64,000 nt of DNA from Enterococcus haemoperoxidus ATCC BAA-382 (GCF_000407165.1 NZ_KE136479.1:1747464-1811463), one strand, 5' to 3'. Shown: positions 25,705 through 34,252, counted from the stretch's first letter. Notes: generated by a model from the letters alone, not told the origin. A program made the numbers and translations.

Positions 25705-26364
25705 TTACTCCTCACGTTGGCGAATTGTAAATGAACGGCCTTTATTAGCCGCATTCTCTTTCTTTCCAATAACTGCTTTTTTAGGTTCATTTTCTTTGCG
25801 ATTTTTGATCACGGGCTTCATTTTATTCGTTACAGGCACACGTTTTTCTTCTGTATGGGCTTGATTTTGATGGACTGATTTTTTTGTTGGTTTCTTACGT
25901 CGAGTTTGTTGTTTTTCGCGTTTTCCGCCAACTCTCTCGATCACAAAATAAGCACAGCCAAAATTACAGTACTCATATAAATAATCTTCTAGTGTATCGA
26001 TTCTTTGTTCAGGAGCGGCTTTACGGTTGGACTCATTAAAAAAGCCTTTCAAACGCAGTTGATCGTAGCCCCAGTCTCCCACAATGTAATCATATCTTGA
26101 AAGAACATCACTAAAACGTTCTCCTAATCGTTCTCCATCAAAAGCTTCCCGATGATTTTTTACTAAAAGATATTGACGGTCGCCGATCGTGACATGTACA
26201 TCGTCAACAAGCGTTACGATTTCGCCTTTTTTCTTCTCTTTGACAGGTTCTTCTTTTATCTCTTCAAGGACAGCTGTGATTTCTTCTGTTAAAGTCGCTG
26301 CTGGTTCTTCTTTATGTTTAACTGGTTTCGTTGATTTGTATGGTTTTTTTACTTTTTCTGTCAT
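25705..26364 (-). CDS. YutD-like protein
   Basis: 219 aa. The YutD domain spans about residues 45-150 (VTIGDRQYLLVKNHREAFDGERLGERF and YVIVGDWGYDQLRLKGF-like segment, DYLYEYCNFGCAYFVIER). It is flanked by a charged N-terminus rich in Glu/Lys and by a basic C-terminal tail (about 155-219) that could bind RNA. Function unknown; this gene, the HAD gene and TIGR01906 form a tightly packed set. Confidence 0.88.
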   Translation of the reverse strand: MTEKVKKPYKSTKPVKHKEEPAATLTEEITAVLEEIKEEPVKEKKKGEIVTLVDDVHVTIGDRQYLLVKNHREAFDGERLGERFSDVLSRYDYIVGDWGYDQLRLKGFFNESNRKAAPEQRIDTLEDYLYEYCNFGCAYFVIERVGGKREKQQTRRKKPTKKSVHQNQAHTEEKRVPVTNKMKPVIKNRKENEPKKAVIGKKENAANKGRSFTIRQREE

Positions 26365-26398
26365 TATCTCACCGCCTTGATTTTATTATACCTTGTTT

Positions 26399-27778
26399 TT
26401 ATGGGATTGGGTAGTGCTCGTTCAAGTAGTTGCCTAAAACTGTTCGGATAAATTCTGGAAAGATAAATTCAACTTCTCCCACAAGCTCAATTGTCGGAAA
26501 AAAGGGAATGAACATGAAATGATCAACAGTTGTAAATGTATACTTATGTCCAAGATCAACGGGCTCATTTTGCCATAAGACTTGTTTTTTCTGTTTATCG
26601 TATCGGATCCCATCATAATATAATTCTCCAAATACTTTACCACGAAAGCCCATTCCTGTGATTGGGAACTTCCGTAAATAGTGCCGATTTTTTTCCATTT
26701 CTCTGACCATCCGAATCAGTTCAGCACCAGACAAAGTCACACGAATCAAATGCATTGGATGTGGCAAAGATTGATGAAGCTGATCTGCATCAACGATTCC
26801 TTTTGGAATGTCTGATAAAAATAAACCATTGTTTAAAATTGCAGCATCTGTCTGCCCTGTTTCTTCCAAAGCTTTTAAAGTCGTTACGATCAAAGGCTGT
26901 TCAGCATTTAAATTCACTAATAAAGGATGAGAAATTGCCGCGATTTTCTTAGCTTTCAATAACTGATGACCTAACGTCATATAGTTCTCTATTTCACTTT
27001 GGTCTTTGGATAAAATAGGTAGCTTTGCTGTCGGCACTGCTTTGGCTTCGCTATGGATAATTTTTCCATTCTCGATCGTTAGATGAACTTCTCCTATATA
27101 ATAGCCAAACTTACCTGCAGCAGAAAGTTGTGTGCCGTTGATTTTTTCACCCTCTTTAAATAAATGATGTGTGTGGGAACCTAGCAAAACATCGATTTCT
27201 GGAAATTCATTTGCAATTTTAATATCTTCATCGATGCCTAAATGGCTCATTAGGACTAAAATATCGCACTGCGGTTGAACATCTCTGATTAATTGTGGTA
27301 GCATTTCTTTTGTTGGACGAATATCCCAACCATTTGGATTATAAGTCAAAGGAAAAGGTGCAGTTAAAGCAATCAAACCGATTTTCGTTTTTTCATTTGT
27401 TTCAATAATTTTATAAGGACTCGCCCAAACAGGTGCTTCTTTCGTTTCTAAGTCAAATAAATTTCCTAATAAAACATCAAAATTTCGGTGATCATATAAA
27501 TGGTTTAACTGCTCTTTAGAATTTCCAATCCCTTCATTATTTCCAATCGTTGCTGCATCATAGCCAATCTCGTTCATCAGTTCAATATTCGCTTGACCAT
27601 CTGTTGCTTCGGTCAAAGGGTGCCATCGATCAATAAAATCTCCTAAATCGACAGTTAAAACAGTTTTTCTAGATTTCATATATTTTTCTTTTTGACCTAT
27701 CAAATATCTTCTGATCTTGGGCCAATTTTCTAAATGTGAATGCAAATCATTCGTGTGAAAGATGACGACTTCTTCCAT
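26399..27778 (-). CDS. Bifunctional metallophosphatase/5'-nucleotidase (YunD-like)
   Basis: 459 aa from ATG 27778, with GGGGG 8 nt upstream. N-terminal calcineurin-like domain: HTNDLHSHLENW (about 7-18), VDLGDFIDRW, IGNNEG and LLGSHTHH metal motifs. C-terminal 5'-nucleotidase domain from about residue 290 (LNNGLFLSDIPKG, TGMGFRGKVFGE). There is no signal peptide, so unlike secreted UshA types it is cytoplasmic. It opens the minus-strand run that includes yutD, 34 bp ahead of it. Confidence 0.88.
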   Translation of the reverse strand: MEEVVIFHTNDLHSHLENWPKIRRYLIGQKEKYMKSRKTVLTVDLGDFIDRWHPLTEATDGQANIELMNEIGYDAATIGNNEGIGNSKEQLNHLYDHRNFDVLLGNLFDLETKEAPVWASPYKIIETNEKTKIGLIALTAPFPLTYNPNGWDIRPTKEMLPQLIRDVQPQCDILVLMSHLGIDEDIKIANEFPEIDVLLGSHTHHLFKEGEKINGTQLSAAGKFGYYIGEVHLTIENGKIIHSEAKAVPTAKLPILSKDQSEIENYMTLGHQLLKAKKIAAISHPLLVNLNAEQPLIVTTLKALEETGQTDAAILNNGLFLSDIPKGIVDADQLHQSLPHPMHLIRVTLSGAELIRMVREMEKNRHYLRKFPITGMGFRGKVFGELYYDGIRYDKQKKQVLWQNEPVDLGHKYTFTTVDHFMFIPFFPTIELVGEVEFIFPEFIRTVLGNYLNEHYPIP

Positions 27779-27870
27779 TGTATTGCCCCCTGATTTCAGT
27801 ATATAAAAATATAGTACCATACTTCTGGATAGAGTATAATAAAGTAACCACACTGATTAAGGAGAAAAAA

Positions 27871-28338
27871 ATGAAAATAAATGTTCCTTTTGGCTCAATT
27901 TGGTTAGATGCTGATGATGAAGGTCTAAGCGCTGTTTCTTTTTTTGAACTGGCTAACCATAAAACGAACCCTTTTACTGAGCTTGCTGCTAAAGAACTCA
28001 CCGAATATTTTGCTGGTCAACGTACGTATTTTACTGTTCCGTTATCGATTAACCGCGGTACTCAATTTCAAAGACAAGTCTGGAGGGCACTTTCTCAAAT
28101 TCCTTTCGGTGAAACACGCAGTTATTTAGAGATCGCTCAAGCAGTCGATTCACCGAAAGCCGTTCGAGCAATCGGTCAGGCAAATAGTAAAAATCCATTT
28201 CCTATTATTGTTCCCTGTCATCGAGTGATAGGTAAAAATGGCAAATTAACAGGTTACCTAGGTAGTTCTGAGCATGATGGACTTAGCATCAAGAAGTTCT
28301 TGTTAAAGATTGAAAATGTACCCCTCGATAAGATATAA
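27871..28338 (+). CDS. ogt: Methylated-DNA-protein cysteine methyltransferase
   Basis: 155 aa from ATG 27871, behind TAAGGAG. Removes alkyl groups from O6-alkylguanine by suicide transfer. The C-terminal domain has the acceptor Cys116 in IIVPCHRVI, and the Asn hinge and Arg finger in KAVRAIGQANSKNP (about 96-109). The N-terminal domain is short and typical of Ogt. It runs divergently from the yunD-like gene with 92 bp between. Confidence 0.92.
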   Translation: MKINVPFGSIWLDADDEGLSAVSFFELANHKTNPFTELAAKELTEYFAGQRTYFTVPLSINRGTQFQRQVWRALSQIPFGETRSYLEIAQAVDSPKAVRAIGQANSKNPFPIIVPCHRVIGKNGKLTGYLGSSEHDGLSIKKFLLKIENVPLDKI

Positions 28339-28349
28339 ACTTTCTTAGA

Positions 28350-28404
28350 ACAACAAAAAAAGGGAAAACAAAACATCGTTCGTTTTGCTTCCCTTATTTG
28401 TTGT
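28350..28404. terminator. Bidirectional terminator between ogt and asp23
   Basis: A long interrupted stem runs from ACAACAA (28350-28356) to TTGTTGT (28398-28404), enclosing AAGGGAA/TTCCCTT and CAAAAC/GTTTTG pairs. It lies between convergent genes. Confidence 0.82.
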
Positions 28405-28443
28405 CTTAAATCGAATGAACATTCACTACTAAATTAGAACAAA

Positions 28444-28866
28444 TTAATTATTTCCCTTAGTTTCATCGCTGTCTTTACCACGGTATTTTTCCAAATATTG
28501 CTCCTTGGTCATAACATCATCTACGCTCATATTAAATTCGACAAGTTCTAAACCAGTCATATGTGCTATCGCTTCTTTGACTTTTTCAACCGTTTGATCA
28601 AAAACTGATGAAATATTAACATCGTATTTGCAAATCACGGATACATCAACAGCTACTTGTTTAGTTCCTACTTCAACTCCAACGCCCTTAGTGACATCTT
28701 CATTATCTCTAAAACGGTCTGCAAAATCGGTAAAAAGGTTGCCACTCAAACCTAAAATTCCATCAATATCGGAAATAACGACACCAACGATTTTTTTGAT
28801 TACGACATCACCAAACGTTAATTTTGCTTTTAGTCCACCTGTGTTGTTTTCTACTGTTTCTGCCAT
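28444..28866 (-). CDS. Asp23/Gls24 family envelope stress protein
   Basis: 140 aa from ATG 28866; an ATG two codons up is too close to the AAGGAG. Asp23 domain: LTFGDVVIKKIVGVVISDIDGILG (about 15-38) and the VAVDVSVICKYDVNISSVFDQTVEKVKEAI body. In S. aureus Asp23 is tethered to the membrane by AmaP, and in E. faecalis Gls24 proteins are starvation and bile stress proteins. It is the third gene of amaP-DUF2273-asp23. Confidence 0.9.
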   Translation of the reverse strand: MAETVENNTGGLKAKLTFGDVVIKKIVGVVISDIDGILGLSGNLFTDFADRFRDNEDVTKGVGVEVGTKQVAVDVSVICKYDVNISSVFDQTVEKVKEAIAHMTGLELVEFNMSVDDVMTKEQYLEKYRGKDSDETKGNN

Positions 28867-28891
28867 TTGCATTCACTCCTTCAATATAATT

Positions 28892-29125
28892 TTAAATTCC
28901 CATCATAGACCTAACTGAATCTATCAAGGAATAAATATCCAAATCTTCATCTCGCATTTTCCCTATAATATATCCGACTGCTGCAAAAATCAGCAAGACC
29001 AATGTTTTACCAAAACCAATCAGCAATAAAAGAATGGCTAGTAGTAAAAACAAAAATGTCCAAATAATCCGGAAACGATAAGGTTTGAGTTGCTTCATCC
29101 AACGTTCTTTTTTTTCTTGATCCAT
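28892..29125 (-). CDS. DUF2273 small membrane protein
   Basis: 77 aa with two membrane segments (about 16-36 and 37-53), a basic N-terminus and an acidic C-terminus. It is the usual middle gene of amaP-DUF2273-asp23 operons and likely part of the Asp23 membrane assembly. It lies 12 bp after amaP and 25 bp before asp23, with a GGAGGGAG site. Confidence 0.9.
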   Translation of the reverse strand: MDQEKKERWMKQLKPYRFRIIWTFLFLLLAILLLLIGFGKTLVLLIFAAVGYIIGKMRDEDLDIYSLIDSVRSMMGI

Positions 29126-29137
29126 GACGTCTCCCTC

Positions 29138-29701
29138 CTAAATCACCCGTGATTGTTTTTTGCCGAAAGTTGTAGATTCTGTTGGTTCTTTTTCTCTTAA
29201 ATGCACTATTACTTGGCTGTCGATTGATTCTAAAGCTGTGTTTAGTGCATTTTGTATTGTGTCTTTTATTTCTTCTCCTAAGGGTTGGAAACGTTCTTTG
29301 CTTCTGACGTCTACTCTTAGTTTAACAGCTACTTTTTCCTTGCCTTTGATTTTAACGGTCATTTTAGTTTTATCTGGATGAATAATCGTGCTATAGGCAT
29401 CTTGCACAATTTGTTCTACAGTACTTTTTGGTATTTCGATTCGGTTCTTGCCTTCTTTCACAACCAAACGTTTCCTTCTTCCAGAAACAGAAAGAACAAC
29501 AATCAAACTGATAAATAAAAGACCACCTAAAATAAGTAAAATCCATTCAAAGAACGTGAATAGCCAAGGATAATTGTAGAGTAACTCGTTTACTTCATAA
29601 GACAACCAAGGAATGTCGATTAACTGACTAAGTAACCCTAATGTTCCGACAAACAATAGGAGTATAATGAATGCAAAAATAATTTTCAGCAATCGTTTCA
29701 T
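29138..29701 (-). CDS. amaP: Alkaline shock membrane anchor protein AmaP
   Basis: 187 aa. Two N-terminal membrane segments (about 5-24 and 50-72), then a cytoplasmic Asp23-like domain (from about 83) ending in a Gln/Arg-rich tail. It recruits Asp23 to the membrane (known in S. aureus). First gene of its operon, with AAAGGAGGG before the ATG. Confidence 0.9.
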   Translation of the reverse strand: MKRLLKIIFAFIILLLFVGTLGLLSQLIDIPWLSYEVNELLYNYPWLFTFFEWILLILGGLLFISLIVVLSVSGRRKRLVVKEGKNRIEIPKSTVEQIVQDAYSTIIHPDKTKMTVKIKGKEKVAVKLRVDVRSKERFQPLGEEIKDTIQNALNTALESIDSQVIVHLREKEPTESTTFGKKQSRVI

Positions 29702-29743
29702 ATGCTTCCCTCCTTTAAGACTAGTTGTTTTGCTGTTAACTAA

Positions 29744-29772
29744 ATTGTAACGCCTACAAAAAAGTATTACAA
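29744..29772 (-). promoter_or_regulatory. Promoter of amaP-DUF2273-asp23
   Basis: Minus strand TTGTAA (29772-29767), 17 bp, TACAAT (29749-29744), 43 bp before the ATG. It is a housekeeping-type promoter; enterococci lack SigB. Confidence 0.65.
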
Positions 29773-29822
29773 AAGATATGAATTTCTTTTTTTGTTATAC
29801 GCATAGTTTTTTATCAAACAAA

Positions 29823-29878
29823 ACGGCTGAACTCCAATATTCTAGCGATTTATCTGCCAGAATCCTTCGTTCAACCGT
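29823..29878 (-). terminator. Terminator of the AI-2E family gene
   Basis: A large interrupted hairpin: ACGG/CCGT, TGAA/TTCA and ATTCTaGC/GCcAGAAT, followed on the minus strand by TTTTGTTTGATAAAAAAC. Confidence 0.75.
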
Positions 29879-29886
29879 GATTTTAT

Positions 29887-31068
29887 TTATTCATCTAAAT
29901 ACTCTTCTTTAGAAAACTCGGTGTCTTCATATTCACCACTATCTCCATAAAATTGATTATATCGTTGTTTAAATTTACGGAAAATATACGTCACCAGAAC
30001 TTTGGCAATTGCATAAATTGGAATACCAAAAATTAATCCGAACATCCCTAACAAATCGCCCATTACTAATAAAACGATCACGATTGTTAATGGATGTACA
30101 ACTAATCGTTTCCCCATCACTTGTGGTGCAATCAAATGTCCGTTAAGCATTTGAACGAGCATCCAAACCAGACTCATCTTAATAAACATACCAAATGACA
30201 CCATCAATGCAACGATAGCTGCTGGTACAAAGGCAATCACAGGCCCAATATACGGAATAACCGCTGTGATCCCTACAATGATCGATAACGTTCCAGAATA
30301 AGGCACTTTAATCAGCCAAAATCCGATAAATGTTAAAATACCGATTGCAATCGACACTAAAATTTGTCCTTTTAAATACGCACCAACTTGGCTGCTCATT
30401 GTTGCCCCGATTTCTTTGGCATCACCTCTAAAACGTGGTGGTATAATTTTTAAAACAAAGGAGAAAAACTTCTGATCATCTTTTAATAGGAAAAAAGTAA
30501 TGATCGGAGCCGTTACCATCACCAGAGCAAAACCAGTAAGCGTAGAGAAGACCGTTGAAGCTCCTTCCACAGCTTTGCTAAAGTAACTACCGATTCCATC
30601 TGAGATATTATCAAACCATCGCTGTATTGCGTCTAAAGCATTCGCTAAAGGTTTCTCCAATGCTGAATTATGGAAGAAATCCGTCACCATCTTGTTCAAA
30701 TCATCCATATACTGTGGGAAACTTTCTATCAAACCTTCTACTTGTTTTTGCAAAATCGGAACAACTAAAATAATACCGACAACGATCAATGTAATCAAAA
30801 TAATAAAAATAGCTGAAACGCCATAAACTCGTTTCACTTTGTGTTTTTCCAACCAATTGACGACTGGATTAAATAAATAATATAAAATCAATGCTAAAAT
30901 CGTTGGTCCAATAATCGTTTTGAAAACAACCCCAATCGGTCCAAATATAAAGCCAACCTGATGAAAAATAAAAATCACTGCGCCTAATAACAATAACGCA
31001 ACTAGCGTGAATAATAAATTTTTTCCACCAAGAAATTTGATCCAGCGTGTTTCTTGTTTCTTTTCCAT
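29887..31068 (-). CDS. AI-2E family transporter (YtvI/PerM type)
   Basis: 393 aa, about eight membrane segments. The paired N-terminal segments, the cytoplasmic region with LIESFPQYMDDLNKMV, and the C-terminal motif GPVIAFVPAAIVAL plus VMGKRLVVHPLTIVIVLLVMGDLLGMFGLIFGIP are diagnostic. Family members export AI-2 or act as Na+/H+ antiporters; the substrate here is unknown. The C-terminus is acidic. Its leader has a promoter and a fragment of the repeat seen before dapA. Confidence 0.88.
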   Translation of the reverse strand: MEKKQETRWIKFLGGKNLLFTLVALLLLGAVIFIFHQVGFIFGPIGVVFKTIIGPTILALILYYLFNPVVNWLEKHKVKRVYGVSAIFIILITLIVVGIILVVPILQKQVEGLIESFPQYMDDLNKMVTDFFHNSALEKPLANALDAIQRWFDNISDGIGSYFSKAVEGASTVFSTLTGFALVMVTAPIITFFLLKDDQKFFSFVLKIIPPRFRGDAKEIGATMSSQVGAYLKGQILVSIAIGILTFIGFWLIKVPYSGTLSIIVGITAVIPYIGPVIAFVPAAIVALMVSFGMFIKMSLVWMLVQMLNGHLIAPQVMGKRLVVHPLTIVIVLLVMGDLLGMFGLIFGIPIYAIAKVLVTYIFRKFKQRYNQFYGDSGEYEDTEFSKEEYLDE

Positions 31069-31086
31069 TTGCTTCCCTCCTAAAAA

Positions 31087-31125
31087 TAAAAGTGCACTGG
31101 GCTTGCTAAACTTCAGTAGTGGCGC
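31087..31125 (-). repeat. 3' fragment of the leader repeat family (copy E)
   Basis: In mRNA sense this segment ends in AGCCCAGTGCACUUUUA and runs into UUUAGGAGGG of the AI-2E family gene. It lines up with the 3' ends of copies A (before dapA) and C (before the keto-acid decarboxylase), all with GCCC, about 7 nt, CUUUUA and then the SD. The upstream hairpin of the repeat is missing. Partial and diverged. Confidence 0.45.
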
Positions 31126-31142
31126 ATGAACATCACCTCTTT

Positions 31143-31171
31143 ATTGTATCGAAAAAAAACTTATCTGTAAA
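31143..31171 (-). promoter_or_regulatory. Promoter of the AI-2E family gene
   Basis: Minus strand TTTACA (31171-31166), 17 bp, TACAAT (31148-31143). The transcript would have a leader of about 70 nt that contains copy E. Confidence 0.65.
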
Positions 31172-31200
31172 AAAATAATCACTTCATTAAATTAAACAAA

Positions 31201-31238
31201 AAATCACTCAGCCATTTAGATAACTGACTAAGTGATTT
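31201..31238 (-). terminator. Terminator of dapA-rnjB
   Basis: AAATCACT (31201-31208) pairs with AGTGATTT (31231-31238), with a weaker inner stem; the minus-strand side continues into TTTTTGTTTAA. Confidence 0.75.
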
Positions 31239-31243
31239 TTTGT

Positions 31244-32932
31244 TTAATTCGCTGATTTGCGTCCTTTTCGTTGTGTTGCTTCCATAATTACAGGAAGAAT
31301 CACTGGACGGCGTTTTGTTTGTTCAAACAAGTAACGGCTCAATTGTTCCCGAATATCTTGTTTTAATTTGCTCCACTCAAAATCGCTACTTTCAAGATGT
31401 TTTTCAACGATTTCCGTTACGATACTGCTACTTTCTTTCATCAAATCTTTGCTTGTTTTGACATAAACAAAACCTCTTGATGTGATTTTAGCAGGTGAAA
31501 CAATACGTTTTTCACGACGATTGATTGTTACAACGGCTACGAAAATACCATCTTCAGATAAGATTCTACGATCACGAAGCACGATATTACCGATATCGCC
31601 AACACCAATTCCATCGATCATGATATTATCAGCCGTTGTGCTACCGGCAACGTTCATTTTCTGTTTGCTATATTCAAGGATATCTCCTCGACCAGTAATG
31701 AAAATATTTTTGTATGGAATACCCAATTCATGTGCCAAATCAGCATGTGCTGCTAATTGACGATATTCACCTTGAATTGGAATAAAGTGTTTAGGTTTCA
31801 TCAAGTTCAACATCAATTGCAAATCATTTGGACTTGCGTGACCAGAAACACGTAAATTATCTGAGATTTGTTTCACCACACCACCAGCGCGGTATACGAT
31901 ATCTTCTGTTTTTGCTACGGCTGTCTCCATCGCAGTTGTAGGCGTTGTCGTGATATACACTAAATCACCTTCTTTGATTTTGATAACACGATGTGTGCCA
32001 TTGGCCATTTTTTGTAGTGACTTGATCGGCTCACCCATTGTTCCTGTTTCTAAAATCACTAATTGATCCGCTTGATATTTTTTCATGTCTTTCACACTAA
32101 CGATCAAATCTTCACTCGGTAATTTTAGTTTGTCTAATTTGATAGCAGTATTAATAATTCTTTGGAAATCTTGACCTGTTAAAACGATTTTACGGTCAGA
32201 TCGATGAGCTGCATCTAAAATTTGTTGGACGCGCTGTAAATTACTAGCAACACAAGCCACGATAATTCGACCTTCCCAGTAACGAATCGTATCAAAAACT
32301 TCATCCGCTATCTGTAGTTCAGAAACAACTTGAGCTGGGTTTTCAGCGTTCGAAGAATCACTCAATAAAGCCAAGACACCTTCATTACCGATTTCAGCCA
32401 AACGACCAAAATCTGTCTGATACATTGGAATTGCGCTTTGATCAAATTTGAAATCTCCTGTGTAAACGATATTGCCTTCTTTAGTTTTCAAATTGATTCC
32501 GATAGAATCTGGAATCGTATGTGTAGTACGGAAAAAACTGATCGTAGCATGTGCAAAATCGATTTCTGTATGTGCATCCACTACATGAAAATCATTAAAT
32601 TCTTTTGAATCTGCGTGATCTCCTACGTTTAATTTTGCTAACTCGATTGTTAATTCGGTACCGAATACTGGTACATGAACTTTAGATAAAAGATACGGTA
32701 ATGCTCCAATTGCATCGGCATGACCATGTGTTAAGAAAATCCCAGCAACACGGTCAATATTTTCCACCAAATACGTAAAATCGGGAATTACCACATCAAT
32801 TCCTAATAGCTCATTTTCTGGATATTTTAATCCACAATCCAGTACAAAAATTTCATCTTCCACTTCTGCGATGTACATATTTTTACCATTTTCACGAACG
32901 CCGCCTAAGGGAACGATTTTTATTGTACTCAC
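31244..32932 (-). CDS. rnjB: Ribonuclease J2
   Basis: 562 aa from GTG 32932, which has GAGAGG 8 nt upstream; GTG 32941 overlaps that site. MBL plus beta-CASP RNase J. The metal motif is HGHADAIG (about 72-79), where active J1 enzymes have HGHEDHIG: the last His of HxHxDH is Ala. This is the J2 pattern, which forms a complex with RNase J1 and has weak activity itself. TGDFKFDQ, SGHAS and a C-terminal dimer domain remain. It lies 31 bp after dapA. Confidence 0.9.
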   Translation of the reverse strand: MSTIKIVPLGGVRENGKNMYIAEVEDEIFVLDCGLKYPENELLGIDVVIPDFTYLVENIDRVAGIFLTHGHADAIGALPYLLSKVHVPVFGTELTIELAKLNVGDHADSKEFNDFHVVDAHTEIDFAHATISFFRTTHTIPDSIGINLKTKEGNIVYTGDFKFDQSAIPMYQTDFGRLAEIGNEGVLALLSDSSNAENPAQVVSELQIADEVFDTIRYWEGRIIVACVASNLQRVQQILDAAHRSDRKIVLTGQDFQRIINTAIKLDKLKLPSEDLIVSVKDMKKYQADQLVILETGTMGEPIKSLQKMANGTHRVIKIKEGDLVYITTTPTTAMETAVAKTEDIVYRAGGVVKQISDNLRVSGHASPNDLQLMLNLMKPKHFIPIQGEYRQLAAHADLAHELGIPYKNIFITGRGDILEYSKQKMNVAGSTTADNIMIDGIGVGDIGNIVLRDRRILSEDGIFVAVVTINRREKRIVSPAKITSRGFVYVKTSKDLMKESSSIVTEIVEKHLESSDFEWSKLKQDIREQLSRYLFEQTKRRPVILPVIMEATQRKGRKSAN

Positions 32933-32963
32933 TAACTTCACCTCTCTATATTCTCATACTGAA

Positions 32964-33836
32964 TCAAAGATCCAGTATGCTTAAAATTTTCGCTTTTTCT
33001 TCAGTTGTACAAGATACAAGAGGTAAACGTAAATCCCCAACGGAAATGCCCATTTCGTTCAACACTGCCTTTACAGGTGCTGGTGAAGGAACCGAAAACA
33101 AAGCATTCATCTTAGGTAACAACTGCCGCTGAATGCTTGCAGCCGTTTTGACTTCTCCACGATCTAATGCCTGGAACATATCGTACATTTCAGTACCGAA
33201 CACATGGCTTGCGACCGAAATCACCCCTTGTCCACCTATCGCTTTTATTGAAAAAGCTAAGGAGTCTTCTCCAGTATACACTAAAAAGTCTTTTGGTGCC
33301 TTTTCTATCAACTCAGTCAATGCATCTAAGCCGAAACATTCTTTAATTGCAATCACATTTTCTAACTCAGATAAGCGCAAAGTTGTTTCGACATCAAGGC
33401 TTGCTACGGTTCTTCCTGGAACATTATATAGAATAATTGGCAAGTCACTCGCCTCAGCAATTGCCTTAAAATGTTGATACAGACCTTCTTGATTTGGTTT
33501 ATTGTAATAAGGTACGACTGCTAACCCTGCATCGATTCCTCTAATAGCTGATAATTCTTTTACAAATTCAACAGAATCACGTGTATCATTGGTTCCCACA
33601 CCACAAATAATCGGCACTCTTCCATTAACTAAGCGAATCACTTCATTGAACAACTCAATTTCTTCATCATGAGTCAATGTTGGCGATTCACCTGTCGTTC
33701 CGGCTAAAATAATTCCTTCTGTATGATGATCAAGCAAATGTTCAACCAACTGAGGCAGCTTAGCAAAATCGATTGCGCCGCTTTCATCAAAAGGTGTGAC
33801 CATTGCTGTAATTATCGTTGCATTTTCTAAATTCAT
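32964..33836 (-). CDS. dapA: 4-hydroxy-tetrahydrodipicolinate synthase
   Basis: 290 aa. Condenses pyruvate with aspartate semialdehyde, the first committed step to lysine and diaminopimelate. Schiff-base Lys165 in VIAIKECFG, Tyr137 in ILYNVPGRT, and the TTGESPTL loop (47-54) are present. It is followed by rnjB and preceded, across a 416-bp repeat-filled leader, by asd. The AGGAGG site lies 8 nt before the ATG. Confidence 0.95.
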   Translation of the reverse strand: MNLENATIITAMVTPFDESGAIDFAKLPQLVEHLLDHHTEGIILAGTTGESPTLTHDEEIELFNEVIRLVNGRVPIICGVGTNDTRDSVEFVKELSAIRGIDAGLAVVPYYNKPNQEGLYQHFKAIAEASDLPIILYNVPGRTVASLDVETTLRLSELENVIAIKECFGLDALTELIEKAPKDFLVYTGEDSLAFSIKAIGGQGVISVASHVFGTEMYDMFQALDRGEVKTAASIQRQLLPKMNALFSVPSPAPVKAVLNEMGISVGDLRLPLVSCTTEEKAKILSILDL

Positions 33837-33856
33837 ACTTACTACCTCCTAATTTT

Positions 33857-34036
33857 AAAAGCGTAGCGGGCTCATTTAGGCTCGACTGGAAAATAGGAAA
33901 ATACGTTTGTGACGCTTTTTGTCACAGGCAGATTTTATCTTTTTCCCGAAACCTTTAATCCTTAGAGCTTTAGCTCATCGGAATTGATGAGATCGAAGCA
34001 GAGCATAGTGACTAACCCGCGAAGCTAGGTAACGTT
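33857..34036 (-). repeat. Structured leader repeat, copy A (before dapA)
   Basis: About 180 nt, read on the minus strand. It starts AACGUUACCUAGCUUC and ends in GCUUUUAA next to the dapA SD. Closing pair GCGGG/CCCGC (34020-34016 with 33870-33866). Main hairpin: UGUGAC (33926-33921), loop AAAAAGC, GUCACA (33913-33908), with GGAAAA and UUUUCC pairing outside. Relative to copy B it has an extra 60-nt arm with the hairpin CTCATC/GATGAG. No T-run follows it. Confidence 0.7.
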
Positions 34037-34155
34037 AAAAGCTAAAAGAGCTCAGTCAGACTCGGCAAGAAAATAGGAAATAATGACTGAGGTGCTTTTT
34101 ACCTCATTCATTATTTATCTTTTCTCCGAGAGGCTAGCTCTTGAAGCTAGATAAC
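34037..34155 (-). repeat. Structured leader repeat, copy B (before dapA)
   Basis: About 119 nt, directly joined to copy A. Closing pair AAGAGCT/AGCTCTT (34142-34136 with 34052-34046). CTCGG/CCGAG (34130-34126 with 34065-34061), then a long arm ending in UGAGGU, loop AAAAAGC, ACCUCA (34106-34088). The 5' side can instead form a local hairpin CTAGCT/AGCTAG (34150-34134), which excludes the closing pair. Confidence 0.7.
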
Positions 34156-34230
34156 ACATGGCAAAATAACTTGTACACTCTTGACCGAAAAACAGATCTA
34201 AGGATTTTTCCCGTCCTTCATATTTTATAT
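34156..34230 (-). repeat. Degenerate leader repeat, copy F
   Basis: On the minus strand the 3' part (UUUUUCGGUCAAGAGUGUACAA and on to GUUAUCUAGC of copy B) lines up closely with the sequence of copy D that precedes copy C at 35.6 kb. The hairpin core is only partly recognisable. Together F-B-A form a tandem array between asd and dapA. Confidence 0.5.
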
Positions 34231-34252
34231 TTCAAAAAAATCCAGATACTAT

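Noticed and set aside
33837-34252. Lysine riboswitch or T-box in the dapA leader.
   Set aside because: None of the T-box marks (AGNNGGUACCGCG-type antiterminator, specifier loop) and none of the lysine riboswitch core motifs could be found. No terminator follows the elements.
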